In this document: one piece after another, positions 1 to 8,233 of the stretch
Layout of the letters: each line of letters starts with the position of its first letter
Position numbering within the stretch: the first letter of the stretch is position 1
Assembly: GCF_000250655.1 (NCBI RefSeq)
Contig: NC_016935.1
Span: forward strand, 505,501 to 569,500
Source: Paenibacillus mucilaginosus 3016
GTDB lineage: Bacteria > Bacillota > Bacilli > Paenibacillales > NBRC-103111
Direction: 5' to 3'
DNA: 64,000 nucleotides
Translations under genes and position numbers: made by a program
Notes under the pieces: generated by a model
Databases searched by the model: none
Seen by the model: the letters and a program-made list of their open reading frames with translations, nothing else
What the model was told of the DNA's origin: nothing

Positions 1-691
1 CCAGCTTACCGCGATCCGTCGTCTGTACGACGATCTGTTCGATTTCATCGAGGGTGACGCGCTTCGCTTTCACTTCAATCTCTACAGGAGGCTTCATATA
101 TTCTTTAGCCAGCTGGCGGACACGCTCCGGCATGGTGGCCGAGAAGAGCAGCGTCTGTCTGCGGGTTGGCGTAGCGGAGATAATCTCCACAACTTCAGGC
201 AGAAAGCCCATGTGAAGCATCTGGTCGGCTTCGTCCAGTACGAGGGTGGAGAGCTTGAACAGCTGCACGGTTTCGCGGCGCAGGTGATCCAGCAGCCGGC
301 CCGGCGTGGCGACGATGATATGAATGGCCCCTTCGAGCTTCCGGATCTGCCTCTCCACATCCTGACCGCCGTAAGCGGAGAGAACGCGGATGCCCTTCAG
401 GGGAGCCCAGCGGGCTACCTCTTCGGTGATCTGGATGGCAAGCTCCCGCGTCGGCGTTACGATCAAGGCTTGTACATGCGAGCGGTTAGGGTCAATGCTC
501 TCGAGGATGGGGAGCACGAAGGCAAGGGTTTTTCCTGTGCCTGTCTGTGCCTGGGCAATCACGTCATGTCCGCCCAGTACGGAGGGAATCGCTTCGCGCT
601 GAATCGGCGTCGGTTCATTATACCCGTGTTTATGCAGTGCTTCGGCAAGCTCCTGGGAGATGCCCAGTGCCTGGAATTCGTTTTTCTTCAT
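1..691 (-). CDS. DEAD-box ATP-dependent RNA helicase (3' end cut by window edge)
   Basis: Minus-strand gene whose N-terminal 230 residues are visible; it runs off the left edge. It is an SF2 RNA helicase that unwinds or remodels RNA using ATP. Visible motifs in order: Q motif (F6 to Q31), Walker A AQTGTGKT at about 48-55, PTRELA, GG, TPGR, the DEAD box near 150, and SAT near 180, so recA domain 1 is complete and domain 2 has just begun. The ATG at 691 follows a GGGAG Shine-Dalgarno about 8 nt upstream. Members of the CshA/CshB/DeaD group take part in cold adaptation, ribosome assembly and mRNA turnover in Bacillus. The C-terminal tail that separates these paralogues is outside the window, so I give no symbol. 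Confidence 0.95.
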   Translation of the reverse strand, partial: MKKNEFQALGISQELAEALHKHGYNEPTPIQREAIPSVLGGHDVIAQAQTGTGKTLAFVLPILESIDPNRSHVQALIVTPTRELAIQITEEVARWAPLKGIRVLSAYGGQDVERQIRKLEGAIHIIVATPGRLLDHLRRETVQLFKLSTLVLDEADQMLHMGFLPEVVEIISATPTRRQTLLFSATMPERVRQLAKEYMKPPVEIEVKAKRVTLDEIEQIVVQTTDRGKL

Positions 692-865
692 TATATAAGT
701 CTCCCTGCTGTGTGAATTGTCTTCGATTATTTTCAACTTTCTGCCTGCCGCTCATACCTGAGACAGTCATAATTAAGCCCTATATATAGGAAGCTTTTTA
801 TCGGACCCGCCCGGAACCTGTTCCAAATGTATCCATAGTATCTTCACATTCTACAGGAAGCCGGT

Positions 866-904
866 GCAAAAAGAAACTGCACAAGGAGGAGTTTCCCTGT
901 GCAG
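866..904 (-). terminator. Intrinsic terminator after the YhcN-type lipoprotein gene
   Basis: An 11-bp stem with one mismatch (arms at 877-887 and 894-904, CTGCACA/TGTGCAG outermost) is followed on the minus strand by a T-rich run (TTTCTTTTT). It lies 19 nt beyond the stop codon at 923. Confidence 0.8.
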
Positions 905-922
905 CTGTGATTTTAGATCCCG

Positions 923-1636
923 TCAGTATTCCCGTCCATTGGCTTCCGCCTGGTTCGGAATGGTTGGGTCCGTTCCAAAGGTCCTCTCCATGGTCCGTGT
1001 GAACTCGGGAATATAAGGGCTAAGGGAGCGTCCGTGCCAGCTTTCGATCGCCAGCTTGGTGAATTGGTCAATGATATTCGGATTCGCGGAGATGTATACA
1101 TCCTGGATGGTCGGCTCGAGCGAGCGGATCTTCTCTGCAATCTTCTGTTTGAACAGATGAGAAATGTGCTCATGGTGGGGCTCGGTTTGAGCACCGCTGA
1201 CTCCGTCGATGAGCTGCGTGGGATCCACATGCAGGCTTTGGAAGTCACCTGCAGGATTTTCGCCGCGGGCTCGCCCGTCTTTGTTCGAATCGAGGGCCAT
1301 CTTGTCGCCGCCATGGGTGCCGCTTGCCGTACTGTCCATCGTAATAGCTGTGTAGGCTACATTGTCCCCGACGAGCACAATAGCCGAATTCACGCCGTAC
1401 ATGGCCGCCACCTGGTCGGAGAGGTTCTGGTTCATTTCCAGTTTGGTTACTTTATGGGATACAGGGGCATACTGCTGCTGAGTCTGGTAAGCACGGGAGG
1501 TATCCTGTCTCGGCAGATCCCGTTTGCTGCCGTAATTGCTGGCGCTGTTGTAGTCGTACCAGGAATAGCATCCTGCCGCGACGGCAAAGGTGAAGAGCAA
1601 GGAAATCAGGCCGACAAGTCGTAGAGCGCGTGCCAT
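923..1636 (-). CDS. YhcN/YlaJ-family sporulation lipoprotein
   Basis: 237 residues. A short hydrophobic signal peptide ends in a lipobox VAAGC (Cys at about 23), so the mature protein should be lipid-anchored. The rest resembles the YhcN/YlaJ family found in spore formers: a region on 'VAAMYGVNSAIVLVGDNVAYTA' type strands, a charged helix of the form LFKQKIAEKIR, then 'VYISANPNI' and a C-terminal helix. In B. subtilis members sit in the inner spore membrane or are expressed in the forespore; their molecular role is not settled. The ATG follows AAAGGAGG at a good distance. The gene is monocistronic with its own terminator and is transcribed away from the oxidase operon. I did not find a clear sporulation sigma-factor promoter by eye. 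Confidence 0.85.
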   Translation of the reverse strand: MARALRLVGLISLLFTFAVAAGCYSWYDYNSASNYGSKRDLPRQDTSRAYQTQQQYAPVSHKVTKLEMNQNLSDQVAAMYGVNSAIVLVGDNVAYTAITMDSTASGTHGGDKMALDSNKDGRARGENPAGDFQSLHVDPTQLIDGVSGAQTEPHHEHISHLFKQKIAEKIRSLEPTIQDVYISANPNIIDQFTKLAIESWHGRSLSPYIPEFTRTMERTFGTDPTIPNQAEANGREY

Positions 1637-2000
1637 GGTGGTTCCTCCTTTGAAACGGATAGTCGGGAAGAGAGCTTCGGCTTTTCGTGAACCGGGTGGA
1701 TACCGGAGCTGCAGTTACGGGAATTCTCACAAATAGAATGGGTCATCCGTGGGGAAAACATGCGGGAGGGGAAGGAGGTCCAAAACATGCATAAAAGCAC
1801 CGCTTAATGGAAATAACCAAAGAGAGGCAAAACGCTTAAACCCCTGAAAAATATACACTTCCGAACAATTTGTGAACTCTCTGAGATTCATTGACAAAAA
1901 AGAGACACGAATTTATAGTTAATATGGTGATCAGGCGTATTGACAAGATATGACCTTTTTTGTACGAAAAATATTTGCTTTCTAAGGTGGGATTGATAAG
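1637..2000. other. Intergenic region between lipoprotein gene and ctaC
   Basis: 364 bp without a convincing gene. It carries the divergent promoters of the lipoprotein gene and the oxidase operon. The ctaC-proximal half is AT-rich compared with the flanking coding DNA. Confidence 0.7.
1891..1919 (+). promoter_or_regulatory. Probable sigma-A promoter of the cta operon
   Basis: A perfect -35 TTGACA (1891-1896), a 17-nt spacer and -10 TATAGT (1914-1919) lie 82 nt before the ctaC start. A second TTGACA at 1940-1945 has only a weak -10 (TACGAA). Confidence 0.7.
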
Positions 2001-3044
2001 ATGATTCGATGGCAAAATCTGTGGCGTTTCATCCCTCTTTTCGGGTTGATGATGTTGCTGTTAACGGGGTGTGGAGACGAAACGATTTCCGCCTTGAGAC
2101 CGAGAGGTCCCGTAGCCAGAGACCAGCTCTTCCTGATGAAGCTCAGCTTCGGGATCATGCTGCTGGTTGTCGTGGTCGTATTCGTTATTTACTTGTACGT
2201 TCTCGTTCGCTTCAGAAAGAAAAAAGGCGACAAAGACATCATTCCAAAGCAAGTGGAAGGCAGTCATACGCTCGAGATTATTTGGACGGTCGTTCCGATC
2301 ATCCTGCTTCTCATTCTTGCCGTCCCTACGGTCAAGTACACGTTCCAGCTGCTTGAAGACCACAGAGACAACAAGGATGCACTGCCTGTTAAAGTAACGG
2401 CCCACGCGTTCTGGTGGCAGTTCGAGTATCCGACGCTCGGCATCTCGACGGCACAAGATCTTGTCATCCCTACCGGCAAGAAGATTGCATTTGAATTGAC
2501 GGCTTCTGACGTGAAGCACTCCTTCTGGGTTCCGTCGCTCGGCGGAAAGATGGACACGAACCCGGGATTGACCAACGTGTATTACCTGCAAGCCGATGAA
2601 ATAGACACGTTCAAAGGTAAGTGTGCTGAGCTTTGCGGCGCTTCCCACTCCCTGATGGACTTCAAAGTGAAATCGCTTGACGCGGCCGCATTCGACCAAT
2701 GGGTTGCCGATATGAAGACGCCTTCTACGGTGCCAGCGGATGCCAAAGCCGGCGAAACGCTCTTCAAAGACAACTGTCTCTCCTGTCACGCGGTCAATGC
2801 CCAAGGTCTTGGCGCCGGTCCGAACCTGAACGGCTTTGCTTCCCGTGAGCTTGTAGCCGGGATCCTGCCGCACAACGAACAGAGCCTGCGCGACTGGATT
2901 AAAGACCCGCAGTCGATCAAGCCGGGTGCCAAGATGCCTGCGTTCGGTGAGAACCCGCTCGAGCCTATTCCGGGCAGCAAGCCTCTCCAGGAGCAGCAGA
3001 TCAATGACATTATCAAATATTTGAATACGCTGACTGTGAAGTAA
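2001..3044 (+). CDS. ctaC: Cytochrome c oxidase (caa3-type) subunit II with fused cytochrome c domain
   Basis: 347 residues. Subunit II takes electrons at the binuclear CuA site and passes them to haem a of subunit I in the membrane. An N-terminal lipoprotein-type signal ends LLTGC (Cys at about 24), followed by two transmembrane helices (about 45-70 and 95-115), then the cupredoxin domain. The CuA ligand motif KCAELCGASH lies near 207-216. The C-terminal 100 residues form a c-type cytochrome with haem-binding CLSCH (about 257-261) and a Met ligand region, which defines the caa3 type in which cytochrome c is built into the oxidase. The ATG follows AAGGTGGG. It is first in the operon ctaC-ctaD-ctaE-ctaF. 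Confidence 0.98.
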   Translation: MIRWQNLWRFIPLFGLMMLLLTGCGDETISALRPRGPVARDQLFLMKLSFGIMLLVVVVVFVIYLYVLVRFRKKKGDKDIIPKQVEGSHTLEIIWTVVPIILLLILAVPTVKYTFQLLEDHRDNKDALPVKVTAHAFWWQFEYPTLGISTAQDLVIPTGKKIAFELTASDVKHSFWVPSLGGKMDTNPGLTNVYYLQADEIDTFKGKCAELCGASHSLMDFKVKSLDAAAFDQWVADMKTPSTVPADAKAGETLFKDNCLSCHAVNAQGLGAGPNLNGFASRELVAGILPHNEQSLRDWIKDPQSIKPGAKMPAFGENPLEPIPGSKPLQEQQINDIIKYLNTLTVK

Positions 3045-3076
3045 AGAGCATCAGGGAATAAAGGAGGTTTCAAACG

Positions 3077-4933
3077 GTGGCTCACGCACACACGGTAAAA
3101 CGTCACACCGGGCTGATGGATTGGCTTACCACGGTGGACCATAAAAAGATCGGCATTCTGTATCTGCTCGCCGGGGGGATTTTCTTCCTGATGGGCGGTT
3201 TGGAAGCGATCTTAATCCGGATTCAGCTCTTGTATCCGGATCAGAAAATCTTCATCGGCGATACCTTCAATGCACTCACTACAATGCACGGTACGACGAT
3301 GATCTTCTTGGCGGCGATGCCTGTTATCTTCGCCTTCATGAATGCGATCGTGCCTCTGCAGATCGGTGCACGGGACGTAGCGTTCCCTTTTGTGAACGCG
3401 CTCGGCTTCTGGCTGTTCTTCTTTGGCGGCCTGCTTCTTAATACCTCCTGGATCATCGGCAGTGTTCCGGCGGCAGGTTGGACGGCTTATCCGCCTCTCT
3501 CCAATCTTACGCACGGTGAAGCCGGTACGTTCCAAGGCGGAATGGACTTCTACGTTCTGGGTCTGCAGATTGCGGGTCTCGGAACGCTGATCGGCGGTAT
3601 CAACTTCCTGGTTACGATCATCAACATGCGTGCGCCAGGGATGACGTACATGAGAATGCCGATGTTTACATGGACGGCATTCATTACTTCCCTGCTGATC
3701 CTCTTCGCATTCCCGGCGATTACGGTCGGTCTGGTAGAACTGATGTTTGACCGGATTTTCGGTACCGGATTCTTCGATGTCAGCAAAGGCGGTAACCCGG
3801 TCCTGTGGGAGCATATCTTCTGGATCTTCGGTCACCCTGAGGTATACATTCTGATTCTCCCGGCCTTCGGTATCATATCCGATATCGTCTCGACCTTCTC
3901 GAGAAAGCGCCTGTTCGGTTACAGCTCGATGGTATTTGCTACAGCGCTGATCGGCTTCCTGGGCTTCATGGTTTGGGCTCACCATATGTTCACAACAGGG
4001 ATCGGTCCTGTCGGGGATGCGATCTTCGGGGTCGCCACGATGGCGATCGCGGTTCCTACCGGCGTTAAGATCTTTAACTGGCTCTTTACCCTGTGGGGAG
4101 GCCAGATTCGCTTCACTACGGCGAACGTGTTCGCAACAGCTTTCATTCCTACCTTCGTTATGGGTGGGGTTACCGGGGTTATGCTCGCGGTTCCTGCGGC
4201 AGACTTCCAGTACCACGATACTTATTTCGTAGTAGCTCACTTCCACTATGTTATCGTCGGCGGTCTCGTGCTTGGTTTGTTCGCCGCTTCGTACTACTGG
4301 TGGCCTAAGATGTTCGGCCGTCTGCTGAACGAAACGCTGGGTAAGATTCATTTCTGGACGTTCTTCATCGGCTTCCACATGACCTTCTTCCCGCAGCACT
4401 TCCTCGGACTGATGGGTATGCCTCGCCGGGTATTTACATACCAGCCGGGTGTCGGTCTTGAGACAGGTAACTATATCTCTACGCTCGGTGCATTCCTGAT
4501 GGGTATCGGTACGATCGTATTCTTCATCAACATTATTGCAACGGCAAGTAAACCGGCCAACGCACCGGCTGATCCATGGGATGGCCGTACGCTGGAGTGG
4601 GCGATTCCATCCCCGCCTCCGGAATATAACTTCAAGCAGACTCCGCTTGTGCGCGGCTTCGACGCTTTCTGGAAAGAGAAGATGGCGGGCAACAAAGAAA
4701 TGACGCCTGCAGAGCCTGTAGGTTCGATTCACATGCCTTCGCCTTCGATTCTGCCCTTCGTGATGTCCGTCGGTCTGTTCATCTCGGGTTACGGCTTCAT
4801 GTACCACAACTATCTGCTGAGCATTGGCGGTTTGATCATCACGTTCATCTGTATGTTCCTTCGCTCCGTGTACGACGATGCGGGCTTCCATATCGAACCG
4901 GAGGAGCTCAATGATAAGGGGGTTAAGGCATGA
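3077..4933 (+). CDS. ctaD: Cytochrome c oxidase subunit I
   Basis: 618 residues. It is the haem-copper catalytic subunit that reduces oxygen to water and pumps protons. The polytopic sequence shows the CuB histidine and cross-linked tyrosine signature GHPEVYILILPAFG, the HHMFTTG pair of CuB histidines, and HFHYV, which carries the haem a3 and haem a ligands. The C-terminal extension with one or two extra helices is usual in Bacillus caa3 enzymes. Translation starts at GTG 3077 with AAGGAGG about 9 nt upstream. The stop codon overlaps the ctaE start by 4 nt (ATGA), which implies translational coupling. Confidence 0.98.
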   Translation: MAHAHTVKRHTGLMDWLTTVDHKKIGILYLLAGGIFFLMGGLEAILIRIQLLYPDQKIFIGDTFNALTTMHGTTMIFLAAMPVIFAFMNAIVPLQIGARDVAFPFVNALGFWLFFFGGLLLNTSWIIGSVPAAGWTAYPPLSNLTHGEAGTFQGGMDFYVLGLQIAGLGTLIGGINFLVTIINMRAPGMTYMRMPMFTWTAFITSLLILFAFPAITVGLVELMFDRIFGTGFFDVSKGGNPVLWEHIFWIFGHPEVYILILPAFGIISDIVSTFSRKRLFGYSSMVFATALIGFLGFMVWAHHMFTTGIGPVGDAIFGVATMAIAVPTGVKIFNWLFTLWGGQIRFTTANVFATAFIPTFVMGGVTGVMLAVPAADFQYHDTYFVVAHFHYVIVGGLVLGLFAASYYWWPKMFGRLLNETLGKIHFWTFFIGFHMTFFPQHFLGLMGMPRRVFTYQPGVGLETGNYISTLGAFLMGIGTIVFFINIIATASKPANAPADPWDGRTLEWAIPSPPPEYNFKQTPLVRGFDAFWKEKMAGNKEMTPAEPVGSIHMPSPSILPFVMSVGLFISGYGFMYHNYLLSIGGLIITFICMFLRSVYDDAGFHIEPEELNDKGVKA

Positions 4934-5553
4934 GTGCAGCACATCATGAAGTAGGCGGCGCCCTGCCACCTCACGCCGAAACGGCAACACTCGAAGGCAA
5001 GAATAAAGTACTCGGCTTCTGGCTGTTCCTTGGCGGCGAGTGCGTACTGTTCGGTACGCTCTTCGCTTCCTTCATCGCTCTTCGCAATCAGGTGCCGGAC
5101 GGTCCTACCGGACAGCATTTGTTCGCCCTGGATCTGGTCGCTCTCTCGACGTTCATTCTCTTGACGAGCTCCTTGACAAGCGTATTCGGAACCATGGCTC
5201 TGCACCGCGGAGACCTGAAGAAGCTTCAGCTGTGGATGGCCATTACTGTACTGCTCGGTCTGTCCTTCCTCGGTCTTGAGATCTATGAGTTCGTTCATTA
5301 TGTACATGAAGGTCATACCTTCACGAAGAGTGCGTTCTCCTCTTCCTTCTATACGCTGGTCGGCTTCCACGGCGCCCACGTAGCGTTCGGTGTTCTATGG
5401 ATTGCCCTGCTGATCATCCAGTCCTTCAAAAAGGGCTTGACGGTCGTCACGGCTCCGAAGTTTTATGTAGCCGGTCTGTACTGGCACTTTATCGACGTTG
5501 TCTGGGTATTTATCTTCACGGTTGTATACCTGATGGGGAAGGTGGGTCCTTAA
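4930..5553 (+). CDS. ctaE: Cytochrome c oxidase subunit III
   Basis: 207 residues with five predicted membrane helices, typical of the short subunit III of Gram-positive oxidases. Recognisable family strings include KVLGFWLFLGGECVLFGTLF near the N-terminus and YTLVGFHGAHVAFG and GLYWHFIDVVW near the C-terminus; the latter includes the conserved Glu/His residues of this family. The subunit stabilises the core and the proton entry path. It overlaps ctaD by 4 nt, and its stop codon directly abuts the ctaF start. Confidence 0.97.
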   Translation: MSAAHHEVGGALPPHAETATLEGKNKVLGFWLFLGGECVLFGTLFASFIALRNQVPDGPTGQHLFALDLVALSTFILLTSSLTSVFGTMALHRGDLKKLQLWMAITVLLGLSFLGLEIYEFVHYVHEGHTFTKSAFSSSFYTLVGFHGAHVAFGVLWIALLIIQSFKKGLTVVTAPKFYVAGLYWHFIDVVWVFIFTVVYLMGKVGP

Positions 5554-5868
5554 ATGAGCAGCCAACACCACACGTCAGCACCAACGGAGCGTCACCGCCT
5601 GGAAGGGCCAAGAAATCACTACTTGTCGTATCTGATTTCGATCATCCTTACGATGATCGCCTTCGCGGTCGTTCTGTATGGAGGCCTGGATCGTTCGTTT
5701 ATCATCTTTTTCATCGTCGGTATCGGTGTAGTTCAAGTCATTTTCCAACTCGCGTACTGGATGCATATGAAGGACCGGGGCCATATGTTCCCGATTGTAG
5801 GATTGGCTTTCGGAACCTTCGTCGCATTATCGGCAGTAGCCGCTGCAGTATACTGGGTTTGGTGGTAA
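5554..5868 (+). CDS. ctaF: Cytochrome c oxidase subunit IV
   Basis: 104 residues with three predicted membrane helices and the QLAYWMHMKDRGH segment usual for subunit IV of caa3 and related quinol oxidases. It begins immediately after the ctaE stop (TAAATG), so it is translationally linked. In related enzymes this subunit assists CuB incorporation and assembly. A terminator follows it at once. Confidence 0.95.
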   Translation: MSSQHHTSAPTERHRLEGPRNHYLSYLISIILTMIAFAVVLYGGLDRSFIIFFIVGIGVVQVIFQLAYWMHMKDRGHMFPIVGLAFGTFVALSAVAAAVYWVWW

Positions 5869-5872
5869 GAGT

Positions 5873-5914
5873 AGGAGAGGTCGCTTGGGTTTGGAGGCGC
5901 CTCTCCTTTTGTTC
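5873..5914 (+). terminator. Intrinsic terminator after ctaF
   Basis: Stem AGGAGAGG(T)CGC at 5873-5884 pairs with GCGCCTCTCCT at 5897-5907 (one bulge), followed by TTTTG. It separates ctaCDEF from ctaG. Confidence 0.75.
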
Positions 5915-5923
5915 ATTTTGATT

Positions 5924-5932
5924 TTGTCGAAA
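5924..5932 (+). promoter_or_regulatory. Spo0A-box-like sequence upstream of ctaG
   Basis: TTTGTCGAA matches the Spo0A consensus TTTGTCRAA and is followed by further A residues. It lies between the ctaF terminator and ctaG, inside the spacer of a weak candidate promoter (TTGATT / GATTCT). The motif is short, so a chance match is possible. Confidence 0.35.
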
Positions 5933-5985
5933 AATTTCACGATTCTGACAAACCTCACCATGGGTAAAGGAAGGAGCTGCCAAGC

Positions 5986-6861
5986 ATGCCGGCTAATGTT
6001 TCCCATGCAGGGCACGGTGCCGAGTCAACGTTCGCCGCTTTGTGGAGTCCCGGACTCCTGCTGCTGTTAACGGTCGTCGGGATTCTTTATACGCTGGCGG
6101 TGGGCCGTTGGCGCAAAGAGATTCCGGACAGCGAGCCGGTCCCTCTCAAGCAGCGGATCTGGTTCTGGACCGCACTGGTACTCTGGTACGCGGCTGAGGG
6201 GAGCCCGCTTTCCTATTACGGGCACCATTACTACTTCAGCGTTCATATGTTCCAGCAGTCGATTCTATATCTGATCATGCCGCCGATTCTTTTGCTCGGA
6301 CTCCCGGCATGGCTGCTGCGAGCCGCCATTCGAACGGAGAGGGTCAAACGGATCGTATGGTGGTTGACGTCGCCTGTATTCGCTCTGTTTTTCTTTAACT
6401 TCATCTTCTCGATGTACCATATTCCGATGGTCATGGATTGGCTGATGGCCAGACCTGCAGCTTTGTCTGCGTATAAGGCGATCTTCCTTTTCTCCGCTTT
6501 CCAGTTATGGTTCCCTGTATTCTGTCCGCTTCCCGAATACAGCCGGATGTCCGAGCTGAAGAAGATGGGGTACATCTTCCTTAATGGTGTTCTTCTAACA
6601 CCGGCTTGCGCCTTGATTATCTTTGCAGGCAAGCCGATGTACGAGATGTATGCTGCCGTACCGCCTGAACTGCTCTATCTGCCTATGGTCGATGACCAGC
6701 AGCTTGGAGGGGTTATCATGAAGATTGTACAGGAGATCGTGTACGGCTGGGCCCTGTGGTATACGTTCATCCGCTGGTACCGGAGGGAACGCAAACAGGA
6801 CGAAGAGGAAGAGTTTCGGGAATCGTCCTATCTGACTTCAAGCACGATGAACCGTGCATAA
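5986..6861 (+). CDS. ctaG: Cytochrome c oxidase assembly factor CtaG (caa3 type)
   Basis: 291 residues, about seven membrane helices. It belongs to the Bacillus caa3_CtaG family, required for forming an active caa3 oxidase and probably involved in CuB delivery; it is unrelated to the CtaG/Cox11 of proteobacteria. Family-like strings are seen around GHHYYFSVHMFQQSILYLIMPPILLLGLP and DQQLGGVIMKIVQEI, with His residues at the membrane face. The ATG follows GGAAGGAG. It lies 117 bp behind ctaF, beyond a terminator, so it probably also has its own promoter. Confidence 0.95.
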   Translation: MPANVSHAGHGAESTFAALWSPGLLLLLTVVGILYTLAVGRWRKEIPDSEPVPLKQRIWFWTALVLWYAAEGSPLSYYGHHYYFSVHMFQQSILYLIMPPILLLGLPAWLLRAAIRTERVKRIVWWLTSPVFALFFFNFIFSMYHIPMVMDWLMARPAALSAYKAIFLFSAFQLWFPVFCPLPEYSRMSELKKMGYIFLNGVLLTPACALIIFAGKPMYEMYAAVPPELLYLPMVDDQQLGGVIMKIVQEIVYGWALWYTFIRWYRRERKQDEEEEFRESSYLTSSTMNRA

Positions 6862-6915
6862 CTCAGCGGCAGGCCGCACAGCGGTCTGTCTTACATAGAA
6901 ACGGGTGGAACTATC

Positions 6916-7377
6916 GTGAATGTACCTATACTGCCGACGATCTCTACGTTATTCATCGTGATCAGTGCCATCTTTGTCGGCTTCGGATGGTATCAAATTA
7001 TGCGGGGGAACCGCCAAACCCACGAGAAGCTGATGCTGTGGGGAGCTTTCTTTGCTCTTGCCTTCTTCCTCGTTTACGCAAGCCGTACGATCTTCTCCGG
7101 CAATACCTCCTTTGGAGGGCCGGAAGAGCTGAAGCTGGCCTATCACTTGTTTTTGTTTTTTCATATCCTGCTGGCTACGGCGGCAGCTGTGTTCGGGATT
7201 ATTACGCTGCTGCATGCCTTCAACAAGCGGTTTGCCAAGCACAAGAAGCTCGGCCGCTGGACGGCTGTAATCTGGCTGCTGACCGCCCCAACAGGGGTGG
7301 TCGTGTATGTGCTGCTCTATGTACTGTATCCGGGCGGCGCAACCAAACCGATGATTGATGCCATACTGGGGACCTAG
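6916..7377 (+). CDS. DUF420 family membrane protein
   Basis: 153 residues with four predicted membrane helices. The sequence (for example NRQTHEKLMLWG near 32-43 and KHKKLGRWTAVIWLLTAPTGVVVY near 115-138) matches the DUF420/YozB family, which is often encoded next to caa3 oxidase genes and is thought to help oxidase biogenesis; no biochemical function is established. It starts at GTG 6916, preceded by GGGTGGA, 54 nt after ctaG, and ends just before a strong terminator, so it closes the ctaG transcription unit. Confidence 0.85.
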   Translation: MNVPILPTISTLFIVISAIFVGFGWYQIMRGNRQTHEKLMLWGAFFALAFFLVYASRTIFSGNTSFGGPEELKLAYHLFLFFHILLATAAAVFGIITLLHAFNKRFAKHKKLGRWTAVIWLLTAPTGVVVYVLLYVLYPGGATKPMIDAILGT

Positions 7378-7398
7378 TCTAGGTCGCCGAACGATGCG

Positions 7399-7440
7399 AA
7401 GAACCCTGCCGTATCCAACCGGATGCAGCAGGGTTCTTTT
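7399..7440 (+). terminator. Intrinsic terminator after the DUF420 gene
   Basis: An 11-bp perfect stem (AAGAACCCTGC at 7399-7409 with GCAGGGTTCTT at 7428-7438) runs into TTTT. It may also serve the convergent methyltransferase gene. Confidence 0.9.
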
Positions 7441-7458
7441 CATAGGGTCGAAATGGCT

Positions 7459-8175
7459 TCAGGCAGGATGCACTTTTCCGGATTCCTTTGACTTCCTTTT
7501 CCACCATACACCAGCGCACTCCGGCACGATCGGCAGTCCCTTCTGTCGTACCTCATCCGCCAGGGCATCGCCGAAGAAAAAGCGCGTCAATTCTTCCGCT
7601 TCCTGAGGGGAACGGAACGTATAATCGGTACGAATCCAGCGGTGACCGAACTCGTACTGCCGCTCCAATTGATTGTAATACTCAAGAAGGAACGGCGGCG
7701 GCTGCGGTGCTGTATACCCGGTTCCCATCGTTTCGAAGAGGATGACGGTACCGCCCGGCCTCAGAAGTCGGTCAATCTCGCTCATCATCTGCTTCAGATT
7801 CGCCTCCCACTCCGGCTCATCGCTGCCGGCCAAATAGCAGAGGCTCCATCCGGAGACAATGAGGTCGAAGGAGTGATCCGGGAGAGGCAGATTCCGGTGG
7901 TCTGCCGCGATGGTCATGAGACGGGAATGGCAGGACAAGGGAACGTTCCGTACCAACTCCTCCAGCATAGCCGGGGAAAGATCCGAAGCTGACAGCGAAC
8001 GGGCCCGGGGGAGGAGGGACAACGTCAGACGTCCGCTGCCGGCGCCCAGATCCAGAATATCGAGGTCACCGCCTGGGTAGAGTTCCTCCATGATGTTCGA
8101 GAGATCCGGCTGAGCGGCAATCAGACGATGATATAGATGGGCTTTCATTCGGTAAATGTGTTCATGATCCGGCAT
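7459..8175 (-). CDS. Class I SAM-dependent methyltransferase
   Basis: 238 residues from ATG 8175, which follows AGGAGG; a 12-residue longer frame has no good ribosome site. Motif I LDLGAGSGRLT lies near 40-50, with an acidic residue at the end of strand 2 (LSASDLS) and a post-I FDLIVSGWSLCYL region, as in Methyltransf_11/25 enzymes. The substrate cannot be read from the sequence. It lies 58 bp downstream of the frameshifted TIM-barrel gene on the same strand and may be cotranscribed with it. Confidence 0.85.
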   Translation of the reverse strand: MPDHEHIYRMKAHLYHRLIAAQPDLSNIMEELYPGGDLDILDLGAGSGRLTLSLLPRARSLSASDLSPAMLEELVRNVPLSCHSRLMTIAADHRNLPLPDHSFDLIVSGWSLCYLAGSDEPEWEANLKQMMSEIDRLLRPGGTVILFETMGTGYTAPQPPPFLLEYYNQLERQYEFGHRWIRTDYTFRSPQEAEELTRFFFGDALADEVRQKGLPIVPECAGVWWKRKSKESGKVHPA

Positions 8176-8233
8176 AGGTGAAGCCTCCTGGCAGTGGAAT
8201 GTCCACAGCATACACCCTGCCGCTGCGGCAAGG

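Noticed and set aside
3212..4990. 592-codon open frame antisense to ctaD
   Set aside because: Shadow of the strongly recognised ctaD; no ribosome site and a charged, low-information protein.
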